The position numbers and the translations under genes were made by a program. Shown here one piece after another: positions 23,328 to 33,938 of a stretch of DNA of 64,000 nucleotides. This DNA comes from Rallus limicola. Lineage: Eukaryota > Chordata > Aves > Gruiformes > Rallidae. The stretch spans positions 38,666,547-38,730,546 of the forward strand of contig JAKCOZ010000008.1 in assembly GCA_022605955.1 (NCBI GenBank), read 5' to 3'. Numbering within the stretch: position 1 is the stretch's first letter; each line of letters starts with the position of its first letter. The notes beneath the pieces are model-generated. The model was not told the origin of the DNA. It worked only from the letters and a program-made list of their open reading frames with translations, and did no database searches.

Positions 23328-23703
23328 CAGAATCACAGGGGTTGGAAGGGACCTCCAGAGCTCATCACATCCAACCCCCTGCCAAAGCAGCTCCCCAGCT
23401 CATGTTGCACAGGGCGGTGTCCAGACGGGGCTGGAATCTCTCCAGAGAAGGAGACTCCACACCCCCTGGGCAGCCTGGCCCAGGGCTCCCTCACCCTCAC
23501 TGGGGAAAAGTTCTTCCCCATGTTGGTGTGGAACTTCCTCTGCTCTAACTTGCAGCCATTGCCCCTTGTCCTGTCCCCACAGACACTGAGAAGGGGCTGG
23601 CCATTTCCCCCTGCATCCCACCCTTCAGATACTGATAAACATTAATAAGGTCCCCCCCTTAGTCTTCTTTTCTCCAGGCTGAGCAGCCCCAGCTCCCTCA
23701 GCC
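23328..23703 (-). mobile_element. CR1 fragment, group D
   Basis: It reads in reverse from CAGAATCACAGGGGTTGGAAG to the CAGCTCCCTCAGCC block, where it is truncated. It lies 780 bp from a second group D copy in the same orientation (24484-25019). Confidence 0.93.
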
Positions 23704-24300
23704 ACGGATACATTACCCAGTCCTTCAAGGAACTAACACCCAGTACATCCGTTTAGCAAATGCTGGCATTTCAACACCAGCCATTACAAGCAGTACTCTC
23801 ACCTGACAGCCTCAAGTAGAGCAAACACCCCGTTCCTGCCTCTCCCTCAAACCTCCCCTGGCACACTGTGAGGATGTATTGTTCATACGCTCCCCACTAA
23901 GCACTTGAACTTCATGACAGGTTCTGTACAGCACAGCATTCGGAAAGATTCAGTCTCTAACTGTGTTTGCCTTAAGTGTTAAATTACAGCATAGACATTA
24001 TGGCTTCAGGAATAACTGATGCCCACTGTGTGTCCACACAGCTCCTTCTTGGGAGGGCTGTGACACACTGCTGCGCAGGCCCTGGGAGCTGCTTCAGGAG
24101 CAATCCTGCTATCCTTGCAGGCCAGCAGCTCGTTAAGCAAGCCTCTGCAATGTAAGCAGTGCAATGCATGCTCTGAGGTCACCATCAGGCATGGAAAGAA
24201 AACAAACTGAGCAGCAGCCACAAACGGCAAAGCACTATTAACTAATTGTGAGCTACTTGATTAACAAGGAAGTGATCCACAGCCATTCACGGGTAGTGAA

Positions 24301-24446
24301 CCTACGCAGAAACAGGTACCCTAATCATGCACAACAGAAGTTCTGAGTAAAAATCATCAAGGGAAATTGCTTTGTGCAGTTTCAGACCCTTTTGCTTCAT
24401 ACTGGGGAGAAACATTCCACCACCAAGGCCAGGGGCAGGCAGACTC
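24301..24446 (+). repeat. 146-bp dispersed duplication, copy 2
   Basis: This is the partner of 19398-19543, 4.9 kb away, with four mismatches and no gaps. Copy 2 sits 37 bp before a CR1 3' end, but copy 1 has no CR1 next to it, so CR1 transduction does not readily explain the pair. Confidence 0.9.
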
Positions 24447-24483
24447 CTCAAGTATGGCCGCCTTTACCAGGTCCCTGCCTGAG

Positions 24484-25019
24484 ATCACAGAATCACAGAA
24501 TCACAGGGGTTGGAAGGCACCTCAAGAGATCATCAGGTCCAACCCCCCTGCCAAAGCAGCTCCCTATCTCATATTGCATAGACAGGCATCCAGACGAGAC
24601 TTGAATCTCTCCAGAGAAGGAGACTCCACACCCCCTGGGCAGCCTGGCCCAGGGCTCCCTCACCCTCACTGTGAAAAAGTTCATCCCCACGTTGGTGCAG
24701 AACTTCCTATGCTCCAGCTTCCAGCCATTGCCCCTTGTCCTGTCCCCACAGACACTGAAAAGGGGCTGGCCAATTCCCCCTGCATCCCAAGTCTAAGATA
24801 TTTATAAACACTAATTAGGTCCCCCCTAAGTCTTCTTCTCTCCAGGCTGAACAGCCCCAGCTCCCTCAGCCTTTCCTCACAGGGGAGATGCTCCAGGCCC
24901 CTAATCATCTTCGTTGCCCTTCTCTGGACTCTCTCCAGAAGGTCCCTGTCTTTTTTTATCCCAGGGAGCCCAGAACTGGACACAGAACTCCAGGTGGGGC
25001 CTGACCAACACAGAGTAGA
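24484..25019 (-). mobile_element. CR1 fragment, group D
   Basis: The plus strand shows ATCACAGAATCACAGAATC followed by the group D 3' UTR. The minus-strand frame 24681-24983 encodes 100 residues of ORF2 C-terminus including [14 protein letters not shown]. Compared with other group D copies it reads CTTTTTTTATCCC where they have TGTTTGATCCC. Confidence 0.93.
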
Positions 25020-25543
25020 TGCTTCTCAGTCAGCTGCTGCTAGGGCCAGTGGCAGCCCTCACACCTCAGCCATGCAGATCCAAATGCCCAGGCACCAGCC
25101 CAAACCAACACAGGGGGATGCTGCTGTTGCAGGAGAAGTGAAGACCTCCCCAGCAGTTCCAATGTTAACACACACCCGTCACTACCTAGATGCTAGCAGA
25201 AGTCCATGAGTCTTACCCACTGAGCTTTAGCCCAAAGGCTGCTCAGAACATACTTTTGTGCAAAAAAAGCATGTTTTGTGCAATGTCCCACACAAAATCC
25301 CTCACGGTACCACCTAAGACACTTTAGCTCACCACCTCCATCAACAGTTAGGGGCTGCTTTGAAAGCTGAAGGTGCCTCCATGTCCCAAAGCAGAAAAAT
25401 GTTACATCTTCTGGTGGGCACCATTGAAACCCCCAGAGCCTTTGCAGCCCTTCTCCGAGGTTGGTAAGAGTATACAAGAGCATTATTTCCCTGCAATAGC
25501 AACACCAGTGAGTATCTAAAGTGGGGATCTGCTGAGAGCTCCT

Positions 25544-25553
25544 CTATTTTTAG
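25544..25553. promoter_or_regulatory. MEF2-type consensus CTATTTTTAG
   Basis: It is an exact match to the MEF2 consensus YTA(A/T)4TAR in HDAC4 intron 1. One match in tens of kilobases is expected by chance. It is listed only because MEF2 is the main partner of HDAC4. Confidence 0.15.
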
Positions 25554-26860
25554 CACTCAACAAGAACTGCTGATGAAGCAGTGCTGCAGGTATCTCGAAT
25601 ACACACAGAAACAAAAAAAAACCCACCCCACGCTTTGGGAGCAACCAAGCAGATGAGGAGCGGACCTAAACGCCCTGATGCATAATCAAAGACTCTGAAC
25701 AAAAGATCATCTTCAGGAACCCAGAGTAAATCTGGAAATACCACCTCCTGTTCACTCTGTGGGAGCTCCAATTTAAAGTGGTCAACAGCTTGGAAAAATT
25801 TTTTAGAGCCAAGCAGGAACACAGCTCGCAGAAGAGCTGCAGATCCTCAGAAACGCAACCGACTGTGTGTTAAACCTGGGAATATGTAGATTTTCAAGAT
25901 TACAGAGCCCTCCTTGATTAGCAAGACTCTGGCAGAGGGTCTGAAAGAGCAGGATGCTTCTGAGCTCGATCCAGTTTCGCAGCAAGAGCAGCGAGAACAA
26001 GCAGTCTCACAGATGGATCCGCGTGGGAGGGAGAAAGGATAAAAGTCTGCCTCGGGAGCCTGTTCCAGCTGCTACTGAAGCCTTGGAGGAGTCTGTACAA
26101 ATTGGGCACAGTTACCTATAAAACTCTACCGCCTTGGCTTTTTCTGAAGCCCTCTTCTTTCCTTATCCCATGTTTTTCTTCCATCCTAGTATTTTTGCGT
26201 CTGAAAGCGTTCAAATCAGAGAGCTCAAACCGGCACTTGACAGGAGGTGAATTAATACTGTGAGTTTATAGACAATGTCCACCACATTTTGCAATCCCTT
26301 CCTTGTAAGATTACCCTGGTTACGGTAATTCAGAAGCACAAAAATTAAAGCCTTTAAATATCTGACTGAGAAGTGATTAAAAAAAACCAAACCCCAATAA
26401 AACTGTATACTCCTTTTTTAAAATCAAAGTTCCCCTAACGACATTTTCAGTGCCAGGAAGAGTGTGTGTGGCCAGCAGACAGCAAGCTCACCTCACTGAA
26501 ACAGTCCCATGTCAACTCCAGAACAGCTGGTGCTTCCCATCCACGGCTGTGATCTAGACACAACCCTTCCACAACACACTAAGGACCCCACCGCCCCCAC
26601 TCTGTCCAAGTTATAAAGCATCTGCAGCTTGTATCCCCACATCCTAAAACTTACCACCGCACCTCTGTCCTAAAGTCCCAAGGAAGCACTGCAGCAGCAC
26701 TGAGATCTCTCTCTTTGGCCACCACACATCTTCACCGTGCCGTACCGGAGATACTCGCCAAAGCCCCCTTCTCCCTCCGTGTGCACCAAAGGGGAAGGAA
26801 GTTCATGGATCCAACCACCATTTTTCTATGGACCTGCTCAAGAATGCAGCTTTCTGACTC

Positions 26861-26995
26861 CTGTTCTCCTCACCTCTAGTGCACACACACACAATCTTCC
26901 TTCTCCTGTTCTCCTCACCTCTAGTGCACACACACACAATCTTCCTTCTCCTGTTCTCCTCACCTCTAGTGCACATACACACAATCTTCCTTCTC
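26861..26995. repeat. Minisatellite, 3 x 45 bp
   Basis: Three tandem 45-bp units begin with CTGTTCTCCTCACCTC at 26861, 26906 and 26951. Each has a (CA)n core, and the third unit carries a T in the core. Because 45 is a multiple of three, open frames cross it as 15-residue repeats on both strands, which is not evidence of coding. Confidence 0.95.
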
Positions 26996-27833
26996 CTTTC
27001 CAGATAGCTTGATTGAGCCAAAACAAAAAAAAAGGATACTGCTATCTTCATGTAATTAGTTTTGGGAAGTAACAGAAAACCTTCAGCTTGCCAGCCCCAT
27101 TTCCACTCTGTCTCAGCTTTCTCAGCTGTTAAAAATGAACAGCCCACGGTTCTTTACCTGGGGTTGTCTTTCAAAATCCTCACATCTAAGTAGGGAAAGG
27201 CAGAGGGAAAAAAAAAACAAAACATCTACCTTTTCTATTGATGTACTTGGGCTGTTACAGCCCACATCTGAACTTCTCGTTCCTTCTGACAAAGAGCCCA
27301 AATTACTGGTCACTAGCTGTGCCTAACCCATCTGGTCTGCCAGCACAAAATAGCTGAGTACATGTGTCATCAATCACTGTTAATTACTTCATTAACTCAG
27401 AAAAAAAAGAATATTGACTTTTTTTATTTTAAAAGAACAAACATTGTTTAAGGTTAGGCCAGTGTTCTTTTTTTTTTTTTTAATTGAATGCTGCATGATT
27501 ACCAAGAGAAAGTAATTTAGTCCGAATGCTAAAACACCCTGCTCACATAACTCCCCTAACTCTTTTGGCTAGTAAAATGAGTTTCTTCTGGAGTTGAATA
27601 CATCTCAGTGCTAGTTTGAACCAATATGAAGTTTAAGCAGAATCTTAATTATGCCTGTTCTCAACCCCCCCCTCCACTCCCACCTCCCACCACCCTGCTT
27701 TTCAAGTTGTGACCTTTGTCGTGGCTCTTGGAAAGAAACATGCCTCAAGGTCTCCACAAACAAATTGCATCATTTTCTTTTCAAGTGGACACTCAGCCCT
27801 CTGCAGTTGGCTGCAAAACAGACACACCAAACC

Positions 27834-27835
<2 letters not shown>

Positions 27836-27865
<30 letters not shown>
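27836..27865. repeat. Poly(A) tract, about 28 bases
   Basis: An uninterrupted A run of about 28 bases lies in unique intronic sequence. A T run of about 14 bases lies at about 27468-27481. No retroposed gene body was recognised next to either. Confidence 0.9.
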
Positions 27866-27871
<6 letters not shown>

Positions 27872-30335
27872 TATTCTGAAGGTTTGTGCATTTTAATCTG
27901 CAGGGCAGATATCCAAACGGGGGGCTTTCTACAGGGGAGGGGGGGAAACAGACACCCAACAAGTGTTTCCACACTGACAGTGCAGCCTGAAACCAGTCAA
28001 ACATTCCTACAGCATGGTGCCAACATCCCACCAGCCTCTCCCAGTGCTTCAGAGGCTGGATGGCTCAGCTCCTGAAGATCTCAGCCCTGTTCCAGCACCT
28101 CCATCTCCCTTCCCAGCACCGGTGCCCGCTCGCCCAGCCTCCTCCAGCCACATGCTCCCTGGGAAGAGCCACTGGCTCGGTCCTTTATTACATTTTTTTT
28201 CATGCCCCAGTTAAGTGGCTTAAACACCCATTGTCACCCTTCAAAAAGCTATTTCGCTTGAGAACAATCCCATGGCGTTGTCTAAGTCTGGAGTGACACG
28301 CACCCCCCACAAAAAGCCACCCATTAATGCAGCCTCGCTATGCCATCGGCAGAGACCGCCTGCCAGCTGCCCCAGTCGCTGCACATGTCCCCTTCTTTTG
28401 CTCCCACTCCCCACAGCCTGCGCCCTGCATGCCGGGGGGACGCTGCAGGAGAGCACGCAGGCCTCACGTAAGCCCCCTCAGCTCTGGCGACCGCCCAGCT
28501 CAGCCGGCCGCACACCCTCACCCAGGGCATCCCGAGCTGACACGTTTGTATGCTGCTGCCAGCCGGGAGGTAATTCAGAGCACACAGGTCTGTGGTGTCA
28601 CTCTTCCGTGTCACCTCCTACCCTACAGCCAACAAACTCAGCAGGGCACAGCGTGTTTGCCTATCTTCTTGAAGGATCTTCACCGGGGTGTCACCGAAAC
28701 CCAGGTTTTACACAGGAGCACAGAGGAGACTGCATTGAACAGGGTAGGGCAGGGGAGGGGGGATACAACTGTGCCTTTTAAGTGCAATAAAACATTATTA
28801 TTGTTTCTTGGGAAAACCTTTTCTCCTCTCCCCACCAGCAGGTGAAAGCAATGCTGTCATAAAAGCACCACAGTACTGGCTGTCCAACACCAAAATTCCA
28901 CTGACAGGGTACCCAAAAGGTTACCAACAGTTATTTTCACCATCTAAACAACTTTAAATGATAGCTAGATTTTATTTCTTTAAATTACAATAACATAATA
29001 GTTAGCAGTGATTTACCCCCCTCCCCTCCCTTTTGGAAAGATTCAAAGAAGCACCTTTGCTTTCAGGCTGAGGTTTATCAAGCAGGTAACGAGTCTGCTG
29101 GTACCCAAACTGGCCCTGATGCCCACATCAAGCTAAAGTAACTCCACACCTTTGTATTCCAGGTTTTCAACTTGCTCTGTTTTTACATTACAGGTCACAC
29201 AAACAGCCAGAACAGAAAATTAACTTGATAACCGGAAAAATTTAAATTCCCATGTTGAAATACTTTAATTAGGGTTAAAATTTTAATAGGCACCATCATC
29301 CTTTAATAAAAAAGTAGAAACTTTGGTTAAATATTTCAAGCTTGCAGCTGACAAGTGGAAAAAAATCAAAGGGATGGACAACTGTCATTACTGGTACTTC
29401 AGGGGGTTATTTATTTATGGTTTATAAGGCCATCAAAGCCCTCTGAAGAGGTACTTGAGGGTCACCTTTAAAAGACACAGCAGCCATCAAACTTTTGGGA
29501 GTTCACTTCCCAGGTGCTGCTCCCAACACCAGCACTGTTGCCTAGCCCTGCCTGAAGGAAGGGCTCCAGTTGTGTTCTGATGTAAACCACATTTTGTCTG
29601 CACACCATGAACACAGCGAGGCAACCCAAGATTGTTTCTTGAAATAAGAAAACTGCCACAAACAAACTAGGGCGTATTTCAAGAACTGATACAGAATCCA
29701 CCGTGGGCCTTTTTTAGGTAGGTTTTAAAACACTGTCAGTCACCAGTTGAGAAGAGATACTTCAACCCAGTGTCCTCAAGGAAGCCTTGGAGCCCCAGCT
29801 TAGATATGCAAGGATCCACATCCTGTTAACTCGCTACAGCCTAGATTAACATTTATACTGCTACTCACAGCTTTACACACTAAGCATCTTATTCTTCCCT
29901 GTAAGACATTCCTCTTCCAGGGCAGGAATCAAGCAAAGCAATTCAAACCAGGTTTTGTCCCTCTTCAGCTGTCCCTCTCCCATTTTTAAAACACCATCAG
30001 TCCAAACTTCAGTGTCTTTTATTCGCTCTCTAGAGCTTTGCACCTTTGCATGTTCCTAAACATCCCCCCAAAGCCTTCCATCTAACTGCTTCAGCTACCA
30101 CACCAGGAGGAATCGCCTGGCTGTCCAGTTGGGCTGCCCCAAGCCACCAAAACTCACTATGCAGAACCTCCTTTTGCTTAATCACTTCCAATACTTCAAA
30201 AGGCAGGAATGGAAAAGAACATGAGAGAGTTTCGAAATCTCTGGTTTTGTTGCTTTTTAAATGTTAATCTGGATGAATCTTGTCATACTGTGAACACAGT
30301 AAGTGACAATATGCCAAAGCACTCAGGAGACTTGC

Positions 30336-31336
30336 AGCCAACAGCTCAACGTCCGAATGGAGACCAGCAACGAGTGCTGTTCCTCAGGGATCAGTACTGG
30401 GACCAGCACTTTGTCGGCAACATGGACAGTGGGATCGATGCATCCTCAGCAAGTTTGTGGGTGACACCAAGCTGGGTGGCACTGTCGACATGCTAGAGGA
30501 AAGGGATGCCATCCAGAGAGATCTGGACAGGCTGGAGAGATGGGCCCATGAAAACTTCATATAGTTCAACAAAGCCAAGTGCAAGGTCCTGCACATGGGT
30601 CGGCACAATCCCAAGCACAGCTTCAGGCTGGGCAGAGAATGGCTTGAGAGCAGCTCCGAGGAGAATGATTTGGGGTGTCTGCTGGGTGAGAAGCTCGATG
30701 TGAGCCAACAATGCACGTCTGCAGCCCAAAAGGCTGGCCAGATCATGGGTGTCATCAAGAGAAATGTGGCCACTTCTCAGATGGGGATTCTGCCCCTCTG
30801 CTCTGCTCTGGTGAGGCCCCACACCTGGAGCACTGTGTCGAGCTCTGGTGCCCTCACCGTAAGGGGAACATGAATCTGCTGGAGCAGGTCCAGAGAAGGC
30901 CACAGAGATGATCAGAGGGCTGAAGCACCTCTCCTACGAGGACAGGCTGAGAGAGTAGGGCTTGTTCAGCCTGGAGAAGAGAAGGCTCTGGGGGGAGCCT
31001 TATAGGAGCCTTCCAGTACCTGAAGGGACCTACAGGAAAGCTGGGAAGGGACTTCTTACAAGGGCATGTAATGATAGGATGAGGGGTAACAGCTATCAAC
31101 TGGAAGAGGGTAGATTTAGACTGGGCACAAGGAAGAAATTTTTCACTGTGAGGGTGGTGAGGCCCTGGCACAGGGTCCCCAGAGAGGCTGTGGCTGTCCC
31201 CTCCCTGTGTTCAAGGCCTGGTTGGGCAGGGCTTTGGGCAACCTGGTCTAGTGAGAGGTGTCCTTGTCCATAGCAGGGGGCTGGAAGAAGACGATCTCTA
31301 AAATCCCTTCCAACCCAGACCTTTCTATGACTCTAA
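30336..31336 (+). mobile_element. CR1 fragment retaining part of the reverse transcriptase domain
   Basis: This is the longest CR1 copy in the window. It starts inside the RT domain: the conserved PQGSVLGP motif is readable near 30375-30400. The following segment has lost bases relative to the family and shifts frame before recovering. The catalytic box, F-A-D-D in this family, reads F-V-G-D at 30454-30465, and an in-frame TAG lies at 30562-30564, so it is dead. Downstream it encodes FNKAKCKVLHMG and the usual C-terminus, ending TTTCTATGACTCTAAG. Confidence 0.94.
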
Positions 31337-32582
31337 GAAAGGGCAGGGAAAGAAGGCCCGACAGTCAAGGCTAGCAATCGCTCCCAGCCAACGCTGCAGT
31401 CCCTTGCTGTAGGCAGTCACTGAAAAGGCAAAGGTAATGCTACAAAAGACAAGTCACTGCTTTGGATTTTAGTCACCTCTGAAAAGTGCCAGTTTGGCCC
31501 CGGTTTTAAACTGAAGCACCAGCACGCAGCCACTGCAAAGCAAACGCAGAGCTCCAGCTCCTGAAAACACTTGGCATGCAAAGCAAGGCTGGGGCAGGGG
31601 AAGGAGACTGGCAGAGATTTTATCCTGAAGTGGAGTGGGGAGATAAGATCAAGTGCAAAGGAACTGCAGCTACTGACATCTCTGGATGCACAGAAGCCAG
31701 GGAATAGGCAGACAGGGAGCCATTTCCATCGAGAGCGCAAGAAGCCAGCAACATTCCAAACCAACTTCAATTCCACTGGAACACATCGCATTAAAGCAAG
31801 AGAGAGGACTCCAGCACAGAGCCATACCGACCAGTTCCTTCCACCAGGACACATTTTCTTTCAAGGAAATGATGACCAAAGGCTTCCAGTCCAAAAGAAA
31901 AAAAGCCTCAGCTTTGACTATGGCAGTGTTTATGAATCGCTTTGGACATTTTAACTTCTAGTGCTCTAACATTAAAAAAAAAAAAGACTCTACATAAAGA
32001 TGTAAACCACCCTGACAAAGCTACATCAATTACCCAGCCAGGAAAGAGCTTCTTGCCCAGAAGCCACACACAGAAAATTCTGCATAAGATGTCAGGGAGA
32101 AGAGAAAATAAAGGCTGCACTGACCGTGCATCCCTGAAGACAGATATTACACAGCAAGAACTGAAGGCTATGTGACTTGACAGCAGATGCTGAACTTGGA
32201 AGGGAAGAGCTGTTTCAAAAAGGCACTACTTGGGACATCCAGCTGCTGTCCTTGAAGTTCTCAGAGGGAGAAACACGGAGCAGAAATGTGTATGACAAAA
32301 TATGAGATATATATTATCTGGTTATATTTCGGTTTGTATGCGGAAAATGTATTTACATATGAAAACAGCAGCACCACAGAAAGCTTTTCTTTTTATTTCT
32401 GCATCATTTCAGCTGCCTGCTACCTCTGGCCCAGAGAGACAAGCTCAAAGGCCAGAGCTGGGTCCAGCCCGAGCCACACATTCTGCGCATTTTTAAGCAA
32501 GAGCAAAAGCAGCTCTCCACTGCTTCAACAGGGACTGAATGCAACTTCAGTAACTTCAGTCAATAAGCTCATTCCCTAAAAG

Positions 32583-32612
32583 AAGGGGGGGGGAGGGGGG
32601 GAAAGGAAGGTA
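32583..32612 (+). repeat. G-rich run with possible G-quadruplex
   Basis: Two long G runs are separated by a single A, followed by further purines. It is simple sequence. Confidence 0.7.
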
Positions 32613-33148
32613 ACTCCAATGAGGACACCTGCTTGACAGCTCTTGGCTTCTCTTCTGAGACCAAGTACACAGAGGAGTCTGCTACCTAACAAGCTCAGAC
32701 AACTTCAGCAATAGGCAGTATCAAAAAATAAGCTAAAAGCTAGGAAGATGCAAAAAGGGGAGGAAAAAAAAAAAACCCCTCTCAAACCAGACCTTTCCTG
32801 GCTGAATGAGCCTCCTACATACAGCACAATACAACAGAAACAATTTACCCAGAAATGTAAGCCACCACAGAGAGTTCAAAGCGACCCACGATTCTCCCAA
32901 AGCAGGATTCAGCTATTACCACGTGAAGGAAACCATCTCTAGATCTCTCTGTCCCTACAGTAAACACGACAGACAGCAATATGAGAGACAGCTCAGCAAA
33001 GCTCACAGCACTGAGGCTCCCCAACAAAAGGTTATGACAAAGCACGTTTTGCTGGGGGAGAGGTAAACAGGAGGCTAACCCGAGACACAGAAAGAGCTTG
33101 CAATGGGAGAGGAGAGCCACGCCATGAGCAGGGCAAGAGACAAGCAAT

Positions 33149-33938
33149 TCACAGAATCACAAGGTTGGAAAAGACCTTTAAGATCATCAAGTCCAACCAT
33201 TCCCATCCTAAGCTAAACCAGATCCCCAAGTACCTCATCTACCCTTTTTTTTAAAAGGCATCCAGGGGTGGGGACTCAGCCCCTCCCTGGGCAGCCTGGG
33301 CCAGGCCCTGACAACTCTGCCAGGGAAGAACTTTGCCCTCCCAGCTGAGCTGACCCTGCCCTGGCCCAGCTTGAGCCCACTGCCCCTTGTCCCATCTCTT
33401 GTCCCCTGGCTGAAGAGACCAGCGCCCACCTCTCTACAGCCTCCCTTCAGGTAGGTATAGGTGGGGAGAAGGTCTCCCCTCAGCCTCCTCTTCTCCAGGC
33501 TGAACACCCCCAGCTCCCTCAGCTGCTCCTCAGAGGATTTGCCCTCCAGCCCCTTCCCCAGCCTGGTTGCCCTTCTCTGGATGAGCTCCAGGACCTCCAT
33601 GTCCTTCTGATGCTGAGGAGCCCAGAACTGGACCCAGCACTCCAGGTGCAGCCTCCCCAGTGCCCAGTCCAGGGGCACAATCCCCTCCCCAGACCTACTG
33701 GCCACACTCTTGCTGACACAAGCCAGGATGCCATTGGCTTTCCTGGCCACCTGGGCACACTGCTGGCTCATGCTCAGCCTGCAGTCACCCAACACCCCCA
33801 GGTCCTTCTCTGCCTGACAGCTCTCCAGCCAGTCTCCCCCCAGCCTGTAGTGCTGCAGGGGGTTGTTGAGTCCCATGTGCAGCACTCTACACTTGGCCTT
33901 CTTAAACTTCATCCTGTTGGTCTCACCCCAATTGCAAG
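33149..33938 (-). mobile_element. CR1 fragment with long uninterrupted ORF2 C-terminus
   Basis: This is a minus-strand copy with the same 3' group as 731-1247 and 63412-63750. Its frame is open from about 33927 down to 33238, about 230 codons of ORF2 C-terminus. It reads FKKAKCRVLHMG, then the [21 protein letters not shown] and [12 protein letters not shown] segments. The open frame continues into unrelated flank as far as 34416, which should not be read as a gene. Confidence 0.94.

Larger units (their letters stand above)
25020..30335. other. Unique intronic DNA, no gene seen
   Basis: The interval contains the 45-bp minisatellite, the A tract and a moderately GC-rich block around 28050-28700. 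Open frames in that block overlap on both strands with no domain signature. No LTR or CR1 was found. Confidence 0.55.

Noticed and set aside
26803..27147. Repeated-peptide frames over the 45-bp minisatellite
   Set aside because: The unit length is a multiple of three, so any frame repeats. The repeat is noncoding simple sequence.
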